Below, piece by piece: positions 16,162 to 24,106 of a DNA stretch of 32,738 bases. Below the pieces are notes generated by a model that was given only the letters and a program-made list of their open reading frames with translations, did no database searches and had not been told where the DNA came from. Both the position numbers and the translations under genes were made by a program. Source of the stretch: Actinomycetota bacterium. GTDB lineage: Bacteria > Actinomycetota > Actinomycetes > Streptosporangiales > Streptosporangiaceae. The stretch covers positions 1-32,738 of the forward strand of contig DAHVDE010000092.1 in assembly GCA_027313705.1 (NCBI GenBank). Direction: 5' to 3'. Position 1 is the stretch's first letter, and the number at the start of each line of letters is the position of its first letter.

Positions 16162-17028
16162 TTGGCGGATCAAGGCACCCGGGCGGGCGCCGATGAGGTC
16201 GTTGCGCGACTGCGGGCGGCCGGCTGCGTGTTCGCCGAGGACGAGGCGCGCATCCTCAGGTCATCGGCGTGCGACAAGGCCGAACTGACCGCGATGGTGG
16301 ACAAGCGGGCACTCGGGTTTCCGCTTGAGCAGGTGGTCGGCTGGGCCGGGTTCTGCGGCTTGCGGATCGAGGTTGATCCAGAGGTCTTCGTGCCACGCCG
16401 CCGCACTGAATTCCTTGTTGAGCAGGCCGTGTTCCTGGCCGGGCAGGCCGTGTTCCTGGCCGGGCAGACCGTGTTCCCTGTCGGGCAGGCCGTCGCGCTG
16501 ACGTCGGCGGGCCCGATAGCAGTAGACCTGTGCTGCGGCTCTGGCGCGGTCGGGGTCGCGCTGGCTGCGCGGGCAAAGCTCGGTGCCCTTTACGCCGCAG
16601 ACCTGGACCCGGTCGCAGTCAGGTGCGCGCGGCGCAACCTCGAGCCGATTGGCGCGCGGGTCAGCCAGGGCGATTTGTACGACGCACTGCCGCCTGACCT
16701 GGCCGGCCGGGTCGGCATCATGACGGCCAACGTGCCTTACGTGCCGACCGGTCAGTTCGCGCTGCTGCCCGCCGAGGCCAGGCAGCACGAGGCGAGGGCC
16801 GCGCTTGACGGTGGTCTCGATGGGCTCGAGGTCGCTCGCCGGGTGGCGGCAGGCGCGGTGGACTGGCTGGCGCCAGGCGGCCATGTCCTCATCGAGATCA
16901 GCGAAAGTCAGGCGCCTGCCGCTGTGGCGGCATTCACCCGTCCAGGGCTCAGCCCGAGGCTGGTCAGTTCGGGTGAACTCGCCGCGACCGTGGTGATCGC
17001 CACCAAAACTGGCAAGGGCGTGTCATGA
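16162..17028 (+). CDS. PrmC/HemK-like protein-(glutamine-N5) methyltransferase, specificity unknown
   Basis: A 288-residue SAM-dependent methyltransferase. A helical N-terminal domain (ARLRAAGCVFAEDEARIL, KRALGFPLEQVVGWAGFCGL) is followed by VPRRRTEFLVEQA, motif I VDLCCGSGAVGVALAA, acidic AADLDPVAVRCARRN, and the catalytic NxPY motif as TANVPYVPT. NVPY and CCGSGA are typical of the actinobacterial PrmC-related group of unknown target rather than of the release-factor enzyme itself. TTG at 16162 is chosen because AGGAGG lies four bases upstream. Longer readings overlap the FolD-like gene. A three-unit 21-bp tandem repeat adds about 21 residues between the N-domain and motif I. Confidence 0.85.
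   Translation: MADQGTRAGADEVVARLRAAGCVFAEDEARILRSSACDKAELTAMVDKRALGFPLEQVVGWAGFCGLRIEVDPEVFVPRRRTEFLVEQAVFLAGQAVFLAGQTVFPVGQAVALTSAGPIAVDLCCGSGAVGVALAARAKLGALYAADLDPVAVRCARRNLEPIGARVSQGDLYDALPPDLAGRVGIMTANVPYVPTGQFALLPAEARQHEARAALDGGLDGLEVARRVAAGAVDWLAPGGHVLIEISESQAPAAVAAFTRPGLSPRLVSSGELAATVVIATKTGKGVS
16426..16488 (+). repeat. Three tandem 21-bp units inside the PrmC-like gene
   Basis: Two identical units and a third with four changes each encode a seven-residue block (AVFLAGQ, AVFLAGQ, TVFPVGQ). The repeat keeps frame. It sits in the loop between the N-terminal domain and the methyltransferase fold. Confidence 0.95.
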
Positions 17029-17090
17029 ACGCGAGCCGGTAGTGGTTAATGCCAGGTAGAACGGCCTATTGTGACTCGGTTCATAGTTTT

Positions 17091-17110
17091 CTCAAGTTTC
17101 CTGGCTTGAG
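17091..17110. promoter_or_regulatory. Inverted repeat upstream of the secreted Ig-like gene
   Basis: CTCAAG and CTTGAG are separated by eight bases (TTTCCTGG), in the relatively AT-rich stretch 17060-17120 between the PrmC-like gene and the secreted protein. It could be an operator or a weak terminator of the folate cluster. There is no T-run after it. Confidence 0.3.
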
Positions 17111-17195
17111 GTGTAACAGATGGGCGCGGGCCGGCGCTGTATCAGATGTTCGGCGGAGACGCCTCGGCAGTCACGGGGCCAACCGGAGGAGATAT

Positions 17196-17639
17196 ATGCG
17201 TTCATCCCGAGTGTCAGCGCTGGCTCGCGTGAGTTCAGCGATCGCGGTGGGTGGTCTTGCCGTTGTCGGCGGGCTCGCGCCAGTGACCGCCGCGAATGCT
17301 GCCGCGAACCACGTACACAAGGTGCCGACGCATCTGTGGATCAGGCAGCATGCGCTACCCAAAACCAAGCACCAGACGCACGCGATCTTCGGGTTGCTCT
17401 GGACGCGTGGCCGCGGCAGGCATCCGCATGCTCTGGCAGGGGAAACCGTCTACCTAGACAGCCGCGTCGGGCACGGCAAGTGGACCGAGGTAAGTTCAGC
17501 GTCCACCGGCAAGCACGGCGTCGTCAGCTTCACCGTCACCCCCACTACGAGGACCGCCTACGTGCTCGTTTTCAAGGGTGACGCTACCCACCGGCGCAGC
17601 CACAGTGCGGTAATCGTTCTGAGGGCGCCGAGGGCCTAG
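17196..17639 (+). CDS. Secreted Ig-like domain protein
   Basis: A 147-residue protein with a Sec signal peptide (MRSSRVSALARVSSAIAVGG, then a hydrophobic stretch ending TAANAAA near residue 38). It has one beta-sandwich Ig-like repeat of the kind common in actinobacterial surface proteins: AGETVYLDSRVGHGKWTEVS, then STGKHGVVSFTVTP, then TAYVLVFKGDATHRRSHS. The start is ATG 17196, with GGAGGAG seven bases upstream. A longer open frame begins at 17049, but its extra residues are not signal-like. A similar Ig-like fold recurs in the ectodomain of the probable anti-sigma protein two genes on. The gene lies just before the sigma factor and may belong to its regulon. The ligand is unknown. Confidence 0.75.
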   Translation: MRSSRVSALARVSSAIAVGGLAVVGGLAPVTAANAAANHVHKVPTHLWIRQHALPKTKHQTHAIFGLLWTRGRGRHPHALAGETVYLDSRVGHGKWTEVSSASTGKHGVVSFTVTPTTRTAYVLVFKGDATHRRSHSAVIVLRAPRA

Positions 17640-17654
17640 CCCCGCTAGGCCCTC
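17630..17654 (+). terminator. Stem-loop terminator after the Ig-like gene
   Basis: GAGGGCCTAG and CTAGGCCCTC form a perfect 10-bp stem with a five-base loop (CCCCG). The stop codon TAG lies inside the left arm. There is no T-run, as is usual for high-GC actinobacterial terminators. Confidence 0.7.
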
Positions 17655-17708
17655 GCAGGCCGGCGGGCAATGTGTGGGAATTCGCTTTTCCCCCCCAAAG
17701 CGACCCCG

Positions 17709-17728
17709 CGCATGCCCGTCGGCATGCG
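17709..17728. other. 8-bp stem-loop in the sigma factor upstream region
   Basis: CGCATGCC and GGCATGCG flank the tetraloop CGTC, only 15 bases before the sigma factor ATG at 17744. If transcribed it would sit next to the ribosome binding region and could limit translation. As DNA it could be an operator. Confidence 0.4.
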
Positions 17729-17743
17729 AACCTAACAGGCGCG

Positions 17744-18343
17744 ATGGTGATATGGAATGAGGACCTGGGCCTGGCACTTGCCCGTGCCCAGTCAGGTGAC
17801 GAAGCGGGCTTTCTCGAGCTGTGGCGACAGCTCCAGCCCCGTTTGCTGCGTTACTTGCGAGTGCTTGGCTGTGAAGATGCCGAAGATGTTGCCAGCGAGA
17901 CCTGGCTGCAGGTAGTACGCGACTTGCCTGGCTTCGTCGGCGGTGAAGAAGACTTTCGGCGCTGGTTGTTTACCGTAAGCCGGAACCGGGCTATAGATGA
18001 CGCCCGCGCTCGAAAGCGCCGGCCGACAATTCCGATGCCAGAGACGATAAACGCCATTGCCGATCATGACCTGGTTGAGGACCAGGTATTCAACGCGTTT
18101 TCCGCGAGTGAGGCGGTCAGGTTGGTCTCTACGCTGCCAGCGGACCAGGCTGAGGCGGTAGCACTTCGGGTGCTTGCTGGCCTGGACACGCCGGCAGTCG
18201 CCGCGATTCTCGGCAAGTCGGCAGGTTCTGTCCGCGTGGCGCTGCACCGCGGCCTGCGCTCTCTCGCGAAAAGCCCAGAGATCCAGAAACTAGCCCGCGA
18301 CCCCGCGGGTCGCGGTGCTTACCGGACGGGCCGGGGGAGGTGA
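17744..18343 (+). CDS. ECF-like sigma-70 family factor
   Basis: A 199-residue protein with only sigma regions 2 and 4. Region 2 covers about residues 15-90 (RLLRYLRVLGCEDAEDVASE with DFRRWLFTVSRNRAIDDARA). Region 4 covers about 125-185 (LPADQAEAVALRVLAGLDTP, AVAAILGKSAGSVRVALHRG). This two-domain layout is that of extracytoplasmic-function sigma factors. The start is taken as ATG 17744, although a longer frame begins at GTG 17672. Three bases separate its stop from the next gene, a membrane protein that is its likely anti-sigma factor. It may control the adjacent secreted Ig-like gene, but no clear ECF promoter could be recognised. Confidence 0.88.
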   Translation: MVIWNEDLGLALARAQSGDEAGFLELWRQLQPRLLRYLRVLGCEDAEDVASETWLQVVRDLPGFVGGEEDFRRWLFTVSRNRAIDDARARKRRPTIPMPETINAIADHDLVEDQVFNAFSASEAVRLVSTLPADQAEAVALRVLAGLDTPAVAAILGKSAGSVRVALHRGLRSLAKSPEIQKLARDPAGRGAYRTGRGR

Positions 18344-18346
18344 ACG

Positions 18347-19552
18347 GTGACCAGAGACCCGCTTGAGGAAATGGTTGCCCGCGACGCGGGTGTCAGGGAG
18401 CTAGTGAACGCACTGGCCGGCGCTCCGGCCGACGGCGAACTCGCCGGGCAGCAGGCGGCGGTCGCAATGTTCGCCGCCTACGCCTCCGTGCAGGCTAAGA
18501 CTCAGCTACCGCAGGCGCACCGGCATCGTCGACCTCGCCGACAGCAGGCGGCAGCCGCGCCCAGGTCATTCAGATTCGGCGCCAGGCTGACCGCAGCCAC
18601 CGCCGTGATCGCGCTGGCCATGGGATTCGCCGCTGCCGGCTACGCGTCGGTGCTGCCCGCACCGCTGCAGCGGGTGGCGCACAGCGTCCTAGGTTCCCTC
18701 GGGGTGCCCGACGTGAAGAGCGCGCCTAAGAGGACGCGTCACTCCGCCAGTCCCTCCCCATCTGCCATCAGGCACCATAAGGGCAGGCATGCGGGCACGG
18801 GCCAGGCTGGACCTGGGCACGGTCCAACGCCGCAGGCCCCGCCGTCGTCGGAATCTGACCATCACCGGCACCACTCGCGTGGCCGGGGTGCACCGGGCAG
18901 ACACGAAGGACTGACGATGGAGCCGTCGGCTCGGCGGATCAGGGCTGGCCGCGGCGTGAGCTTCACCGTCACCCTGGACCAGCACGGCAGGCCGGAGCCT
19001 AACGTGTCGTTGCACCTGGTCGAGTATCCCGCGTCCGGACCGAGCGACCCGTGGCAGCAGCCGGAGTTCCAGGCAACGAACGCGCGCGGCCAGGCTTACT
19101 TCTTCGTGCGCTTCCTGACGGTCAACACCGCATTCGTGGTAACCGGGCCGGGATCGCTCCGCAGCGGCAGGGTCAAGATCGTCGTCATCCCCCACGTGGC
19201 CGTCAGCGTGCTGCCCGGCCAATGGTCATGGCAGGGCCAGGAGAACCCTGTGGTCGTCGTCAATTGCTTCGGCGCAGAACCAGGGGACACCGTGAAACTC
19301 GAGATACTTGGCCGCCACGGGAACTGGCACCTGGTGGGCGCCGCCCAGCTTCGCCAATTCGGTGGCGCCGCCTTCACCATTCCCGCCAGCCAGGTTAAGG
19401 GCACCTACCGGGCCGTGCTGCTCGCCACGCCACTGCACGGCCGATCGGTCAGTGAAGACGCATCCGGCAAGCCGGATGATCACTGGCATCGCAGGCATCG
19501 CTGGACGCCGTCCGCCACGCCAGCGCCAACGTCGGCATCAACGCGCTCGTGA
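18347..19552 (+). CDS. Single-pass membrane protein, probable anti-sigma factor with Ig-like ectodomain
   Basis: A 401-residue protein. The cytoplasmic N-terminus (1-75, with LAGAPADGELAGQQAAVAMF) resembles the short domain found after many actinobacterial sigma genes. One transmembrane helix spans about 80-105 (LTAATAVIALAMGFAAAGYA). A long Pro/His/Ser-rich stalk follows (about 125-190). The ectodomain has two Ig-like regions (about 195-275 and 280-370, for example GRGVSFTVTLDQHGRPEPNV and GDTVKLEILGRHGNWHLVGA). The zinc anti-sigma motif HxxxCxxC is absent. GTG at 18347 has GGGGGAGG six bases upstream and directly follows the sigma gene. The anti-sigma role is inferred from position and topology. 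Confidence 0.65.
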   Translation: MTRDPLEEMVARDAGVRELVNALAGAPADGELAGQQAAVAMFAAYASVQAKTQLPQAHRHRRPRRQQAAAAPRSFRFGARLTAATAVIALAMGFAAAGYASVLPAPLQRVAHSVLGSLGVPDVKSAPKRTRHSASPSPSAIRHHKGRHAGTGQAGPGHGPTPQAPPSSESDHHRHHSRGRGAPGRHEGLTMEPSARRIRAGRGVSFTVTLDQHGRPEPNVSLHLVEYPASGPSDPWQQPEFQATNARGQAYFFVRFLTVNTAFVVTGPGSLRSGRVKIVVIPHVAVSVLPGQWSWQGQENPVVVVNCFGAEPGDTVKLEILGRHGNWHLVGAAQLRQFGGAAFTIPASQVKGTYRAVLLATPLHGRSVSEDASGKPDDHWHRRHRWTPSATPAPTSASTRS

Positions 19553-19673
19553 GGAGATAGCTGCCCGGATCTCTCCGCGCCTGAACGGGAGGCAGTTCCG
19601 GCACCTGCTCGGCTTCACCACGCTGGCAGGCATCATTGTCAGACCCCGCCGATAGCGTGGCGGCAGCCGATCG

Positions 19674-21368
19674 ATGGCCGTTCGGCTTGACCGGGAGTTG
19701 ATGCCGTTGCCGCTGACCGAGCCGCCGAATGAGCCGCCGCCCTACGCGTGGACCGGCACATGGGCCAGTGCGGCGGGCCTGACTGACGATACTGAGCCCT
19801 GGTGGGATGCTCCTGAGCCTGAGGTACCTGCCGACGTCAGGTCGCTGCGTGCGACACCTCCCGGGCTTGGCGCCCTGGCTGATCACTGGATCGCTTTCGA
19901 GAGATTCGCCGAGGAGATACCGCGGGAGGCGCCGTTCGGCTTCGCGGTCGGCGGGCCACTCGACCTCATGGAACCCAGTTCGGTGCTTGCCTCGTTCACC
20001 GCAGACGCCTTCGAAGAGGGTCTGGCCAAGTTGTCTGATGATGAACTGGTCGGAATGCTGTATGCGACGCGGCGGCTGTCTTCCTGGCAGGCGGCGATGG
20101 AACTTGCCGCCGTCAGCGAGCTTGAATCGCGCCGTCAGGCTACGGCACGGCCAGGCTCCTCCCGCGACCAGGACCATGTCAGCGCCGAGCTAGGGCTCAC
20201 GCTGACGATGACCGCGCGATCGACAGAGAAACTGCTTGACCTGGCGCGCGGTCTCGCCAGGTTCCCCGGTGTCCAGACAGCCCTGCTGGCCGGACGAATC
20301 GACCGCTCGCGTGTTGCCGTGATGGTCGAGGAACTCGCGTCGCTCGACCTGATCCCGGCGGCGGCCATCGCCGCGGCGTTCGTGAACATCGCAAGGAAGA
20401 TGACCACCAGCCAGCTCAGGGCAGAGATCAGGCGAATGATCCTTGACCTGTTTCCTGCCCTGATCAAGGCCAGGGCGCAGAAGGGTCGCAGGCATGCCAG
20501 GGTGGACGTCTGGCAGGAGCTCTCCGGAAATGGCGCCATGGCAGGCCGGGAGTTGCCGCAAGCCGATGTCATCGCGGCCGACACGCGGATCTCGGCGATC
20601 GCCCAAACGCTCAAGTGCGCCGGCGCTACCGGGACGATGGACGAGATCCGTGCCGCTGTCTTCGTTGCCCTCCTGACTGGCCGCGACCCAGCCACTTTGC
20701 TGTCATCGCCGCTGTCATCGTCGCTGTCATCGCCGGACAGTGCCGGCGCTGGCGACCCGCCGTCGGCGGGCGGCGGCTTGGCCAGGTTGACCGGATCGGT
20801 GCATCTGACGCTGCCGCTCAAGACATGGCTCGGCTGGTCGGACGCGCCGGGGGAGGCGGCGGGGTACGGCCCGCTGCATGCGGATACCTGCCGTGACCTG
20901 GCTAGCAGGATGGCGAGTCCTCGCTGGTGCCTGACCTTGACCGATGAGCAGGGCCGGGCCGCAGCTCACGCCTGCTCGACCGGCGGACCGGGTCCACCGG
21001 GGGTCAAGGCCTGGCTGGCCGGGCTGCGCTTCGACTGGCTGGAGCGCGGCGACACTTGTCGGCATTCCCGTCAGACAACCTCATACCGGCCGGGCAAGAA
21101 GCTACGCCATCTAATTCAAGTCCGCCAGCGTACTTGTGCCAATCCGGTTTGCCGCCGGCCTGCCGAAGTGTGCGATCTGGATCATACGATTCCGTTCGAC
21201 CAGGGCGGCCGTACCTGCGAGTGTGATTCGGCACCTGTCTGCCGTCGGCACCACCGCTGCAAGCAGGCACCGGGATGGCGACTGGTCCAGCAGAAGCCCG
21301 GCTACCTAGTCTGGACCACCCCAAGCGGCCGTAGCTTTCCGGCCACGCCCGACCGTTACCCGATCTGA
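19674..21368 (+). CDS. DUF222 / HNH endonuclease family protein
   Basis: A 564-residue protein of the 13E12-like family that is common and often multicopy in actinobacteria. The DUF222 helical region spans about 110-400 (ELVGMLYATRRLSSWQAAMEL, LTMTARSTEKLLDLARGLAR, RIDRSRVAVMVEEL, IAADTRISAIAQTLKCAGAT). The HNH nuclease motif near residue 500 has CANPVCRRPAEVCDLDHTIP and then CECDSAPVCRRHHRCKQ, where two cysteine pairs probably bind zinc. Function in cells is not established for this family; it may be selfish or repair-related. Inside it a 12-bp unit is repeated three times (20700-20735), and the last 18 bases including the stop are duplicated downstream. The start is uncertain. Confidence 0.88.
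   Translation: MAVRLDRELMPLPLTEPPNEPPPYAWTGTWASAAGLTDDTEPWWDAPEPEVPADVRSLRATPPGLGALADHWIAFERFAEEIPREAPFGFAVGGPLDLMEPSSVLASFTADAFEEGLAKLSDDELVGMLYATRRLSSWQAAMELAAVSELESRRQATARPGSSRDQDHVSAELGLTLTMTARSTEKLLDLARGLARFPGVQTALLAGRIDRSRVAVMVEELASLDLIPAAAIAAAFVNIARKMTTSQLRAEIRRMILDLFPALIKARAQKGRRHARVDVWQELSGNGAMAGRELPQADVIAADTRISAIAQTLKCAGATGTMDEIRAAVFVALLTGRDPATLLSSPLSSSLSSPDSAGAGDPPSAGGGLARLTGSVHLTLPLKTWLGWSDAPGEAAGYGPLHADTCRDLASRMASPRWCLTLTDEQGRAAAHACSTGGPGPPGVKAWLAGLRFDWLERGDTCRHSRQTTSYRPGKKLRHLIQVRQRTCANPVCRRPAEVCDLDHTIPFDQGGRTCECDSAPVCRRHHRCKQAPGWRLVQQKPGYLVWTTPSGRSFPATPDRYPI
20700..20735 (+). repeat. Three tandem 12-bp units within the DUF222/HNH gene
   Basis: CTGTCATCGCCG, CTGTCATCGTCG and CTGTCATCGCCG run head to tail. 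They encode a Ser/Leu/Pro linker (LSSPLSSSLSSP) before the nuclease half. Confidence 0.9.
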
Positions 21369-21386
21369 GACCGTTACCCCATCTGT
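21351..21386 (+). repeat. 18-bp tandem duplication of the end of the DUF222/HNH gene
   Basis: GACCGTTACCCGATCTGA, which includes the stop TGA, is followed at once by GACCGTTACCCCATCTGT. The second copy has two substitutions and no longer carries the stop. It fills most of the 23-base gap to the convergent solute-binding-protein gene. Confidence 0.9.
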
Positions 21387-21391
21387 GAGTG

Positions 21392-23248
21392 CTAGCCAGC
21401 CCGCCTGAGCCAGACATTAGTGATATCGGGCCCACCGAGGTTCGGCAGCCAGACCACGCCATGGGCGACTCCGGCTTCGCCCACGTTCCCGCTGGCCAGG
21501 ATCGGACCCTGATAGTCGATGAGTGGCACCATGGCGGCGTCGTCGAGGATTCGCTGCGCAGCCTCAGTCCAGAAGACGGCGGCCAGCCCGGCGGTCGGTG
21601 CCGCCTCGGCGGAGGCGATCTTACGGTCCACGAAGGAACTGCTGTAACAGCCGTAGTTATAGGTACCCGGCAGGCAGTGGGTCTGGAACAGCGGCACGAC
21701 AATGCTGCGGCCGTTGTCACCGAACCAGTCGGGATACCAGCTGACCTGGGCCAGGTCGAAAGTGCCTGGCTGGCTGGACCTCCGGGTGTTGGCAAGAATC
21801 CCGTAATAGGACTGACCAGGTTCCGGCCTCTTGCGCACGGTAATTCCGCATTTCCGCAGACTCTCGGCGATCGCGCTTGCGACCCGCGCGTCTTGGTCAT
21901 CGTTCGGGTAGATGTCGGTCAGGGTTAGCCCGTGCCTGAAGCCGGCTTTGGCGAGTTCCGCCCGGCACTTCGCCGTACTTCCCCGATTGGCTGCAGTCCG
22001 GTACGGATCCCGCGTGCCCGAGCCGAGGTTGCCAGCGGGTATGACGCTATTTTGGATCTGATTGGCAGCCTGACCGCCAAGCGCCTGCTGCACAGCCACC
22101 TTGCTGAGCGCATATTCAATGGCGCGGCGAACGTCGAGCCTGCCCGTCGCGTGGCGGGAATTGGGACTGCGGAAGTTGAACACCAGGTAGGGTGACAGGT
22201 AGCTGTTCGGCCAGATATGAAAATCGGGATCCGAACGCAGGCTCCTGATCGCCGACGCCGGCAAGATCAGGTCCGTCATCAGGTCAGCTTTGCCCGCTCG
22301 CAGGTCGGCCATTTCCGCCTGACTGCTTGTGACGCCCATGGTCAGGACGATCCTGCTCGGGTACTGGTGCCTGAGCTTGTCGCTTGACTGCCGCCAGGCC
22401 GGGTCGCGTTCCATGACGAGCGACTTGCCCGGGATGTATGAGGTGATCTGGTAAGGCCCGTCAGAGATGGTATGCCGGTCGAGCTGCAGGCTGTCGGGCA
22501 GGTATTTGTCGTATTCGACTGGCCTGGCCGAGGTGAATGGCAGGGCTATGAGATAGTTGAAATCGGACGCCGCCGAGACCAGATGGAAGCGTATCGTGCG
22601 GGGATTCGGTACGGTAATGCCGGTAATAGAATGCCGGTTCTGGAAAAAAGCGATCTGCTCGGCAGTCGGGTTCTTGTCGCGCGCGAACCGCTTCGCCTCG
22701 ACTGCGCAGTAGCTCCGCATTCCGACGATTGTCTCTGTGAAGTACTGTACATTTCCGACCGGGCTGACCGGATTGCAGAAGGCCTTGAACTCGCGCAAGA
22801 AGTCGCCGGCCACCACCTGGCGTGCTGGCCGGGTATTCCAGTACACGCCCGACCGCAGGTGATAGGTGTAGACCCGGCCGCCCGCGCTGATGCCGCCGTT
22901 GGCCAAGGTTGGCACCACGGTGGCGATGTCAGGGGCCGGTGTCGTGTCTTCAGTCCAGCCGCGAGAGCGCGTCTTCGGATCGGCCCATGCCGGGTACGAG
23001 AGCAGTTGCCTGGCGTAAGCGCGTTCCAGGATGTAATCGGCCGTGTAGTAGGCCGGCACGGTGTCGAGGTGGTCGGGCCCGTAGCCGGCAAGCAGTCGGA
23101 GGGTACCACCCCGCACCGGCTTCCCCGTCGCTCGCGCCGCCGGATGAGTCGGCTGCGCCAGATGACCTGAGTGCCTGCCGAAACCGAGCAATGGCAGAAC
23201 GACCGCTATGAGCGCTGCTGCCGCGTATGCTGCGGATCTTTTCGCCAC
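21392..23248 (-). CDS. ABC transporter solute-binding protein, family 5 (oligopeptide type), orphan
   Basis: A 618-residue family 5 solute-binding protein. An N-terminal hydrophobic segment (AYAAAALIAVVLPLLGFG) is the export signal or anchor. No lipobox cysteine follows, unlike most actinobacterial solute-binding proteins. The family pattern is seen in GGTLRLLAGYGPDHLDTVPAYY, LANGGISAGGRVYTYHLRSGVY, ISDGPYQITSYIPGKSLVME, NFRSPNSRHATGRLDVRRAIEYALSK (split here for length) and the late MVPLIDYQGPILAS. GTG at 23248 is preferred because GGGAGG lies eight bases upstream. GTG 23257 would overlap that site. No permease or ATPase genes are adjacent, so the transporter partner must lie elsewhere. Confidence 0.88.
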   Translation of the reverse strand: MAKRSAAYAAAALIAVVLPLLGFGRHSGHLAQPTHPAARATGKPVRGGTLRLLAGYGPDHLDTVPAYYTADYILERAYARQLLSYPAWADPKTRSRGWTEDTTPAPDIATVVPTLANGGISAGGRVYTYHLRSGVYWNTRPARQVVAGDFLREFKAFCNPVSPVGNVQYFTETIVGMRSYCAVEAKRFARDKNPTAEQIAFFQNRHSITGITVPNPRTIRFHLVSAASDFNYLIALPFTSARPVEYDKYLPDSLQLDRHTISDGPYQITSYIPGKSLVMERDPAWRQSSDKLRHQYPSRIVLTMGVTSSQAEMADLRAGKADLMTDLILPASAIRSLRSDPDFHIWPNSYLSPYLVFNFRSPNSRHATGRLDVRRAIEYALSKVAVQQALGGQAANQIQNSVIPAGNLGSGTRDPYRTAANRGSTAKCRAELAKAGFRHGLTLTDIYPNDDQDARVASAIAESLRKCGITVRKRPEPGQSYYGILANTRRSSQPGTFDLAQVSWYPDWFGDNGRSIVVPLFQTHCLPGTYNYGCYSSSFVDRKIASAEAAPTAGLAAVFWTEAAQRILDDAAMVPLIDYQGPILASGNVGEAGVAHGVVWLPNLGGPDITNVWLRRAG

Positions 23249-23315
23249 GCTGGCCACCTCCCGGCTTGTTGCGCAACCCGCACTATAGCCGTAGGTAACC
23301 CAGCGAGCCGGGCAG

Positions 23316-24020
23316 TCAGTCTGGAGCAGTCAGGATGACCGTCGGCGGGATGAGCCTGGCGGCTCCGCATCCGCGTTCGGCGGCCAGGCGGCCCATCGCG
23401 GCGGCCATTTCCGCCGTTGACGGAGGGTCGGGCAGAGCGGGGGCGTCTGTCCGTCCGAAGGCGTCGAGTGCCAGGGCCACCAGGCGACGCGAAGCGCCTG
23501 GCGCGGCGGTACGAGTGACGTGCACGATTGTGGCGTTAGCGATGAGAAGAATGAGCAAGTCCTCGCTGACGAAGTCGGCGCGCAGCACGCCGGCAGCCTT
23601 GGCGCGGTCAATGAGCTTGGTCAGGTGCGCGTTCGCCACCTGCCGCAGTCGCTCGACGTGCTCGTCAGCGGGCAGCGTCATGGACAGCAGGTCCGCTAGT
23701 CCCCGGTCGCCTGCCTGAAGCTCGCACATCGCGCGAACGAAACTGGTGAACGCGTCCCAGGGGTCGGCGATCATCAGCGCGGCCTCGGCGGCCTCGGCGT
23801 ACTTGGCCACCTTCTCGACCAGGGCAGCGCCGACTAGGTGCTGTCTGGAAGGGAAGCGGCGGTAGAGCGTGGCGATACCGACCCTGGCCCGCGCGGCGAT
23901 CTCCTCCAGGGAAGCTTCCAGTCCGTGCTCGGCGAATACTTCCCTGGCCGCAGCCAGGATCGCGTCACGGTTGCGGGTCGCGTCGGCCCGAAGCGGACGC
24001 GACTCGTCGTGCACCTTCAT
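23316..24020 (-). CDS. TetR-family transcriptional regulator
   Basis: A 234-residue regulator if begun at ATG 24020. The TetR helix-turn-helix is at about residues 12-58 (AILAAAREVFAEHGLEASLE, EIAARARVGIATLYRRFPSR). The remainder is the helical ligand and dimerisation domain. An upstream in-frame ATG at 24053 would add 11 residues, but that codon touches the first of two matching palindromes at 24054 and 24089. Those palindromes are good candidates for its own operators. It is divergent from the membrane protein at 24569 and may repress it. The ligand is unknown. Confidence 0.9.
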   Translation of the reverse strand: MKVHDESRPLRADATRNRDAILAAAREVFAEHGLEASLEEIAARARVGIATLYRRFPSRQHLVGAALVEKVAKYAEAAEAALMIADPWDAFTSFVRAMCELQAGDRGLADLLSMTLPADEHVERLRQVANAHLTKLIDRAKAAGVLRADFVSEDLLILLIANATIVHVTRTAAPGASRRLVALALDAFGRTDAPALPDPPSTAEMAAAMGRLAAERGCGAARLIPPTVILTAPD

Positions 24021-24053
24021 TGGCCCATGGTAGGGGATGAATGACAGGACCAT

Positions 24054-24071
24054 CCGGAGGCACTTCTCCGG
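24054..24071. promoter_or_regulatory. Palindrome 1, candidate TetR operator
   Basis: CCGGAGGCACTTCTCCGG: perfect 6-bp arms around GCACTT, immediately upstream of the TetR gene. It shares arms and three of six spacer bases with palindrome 2; the centres are 35 bp apart. Confidence 0.55.
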
Positions 24072-24088
24072 TTTCTGCTAAGCTAGTA

Positions 24089-24106
24089 GCGGAGGCAAGG
24101 CTCCGG
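24089..24106. promoter_or_regulatory. Palindrome 2, candidate TetR operator
   Basis: GCGGAGGCAAGGCTCCGG: CGGAG and CTCCG arms around GCAAGG, near-identical in layout to palindrome 1. Between the two lies the AT-richer GCTAAGCTAGTA, a plausible -10 region that bound repressor would cover. Confidence 0.55.

Noticed and set aside
18347-18650. Zinc-binding anti-sigma domain
   Set aside because: No HxxxCxxC motif exists in the N-terminal region, so only a zinc-free type is possible.
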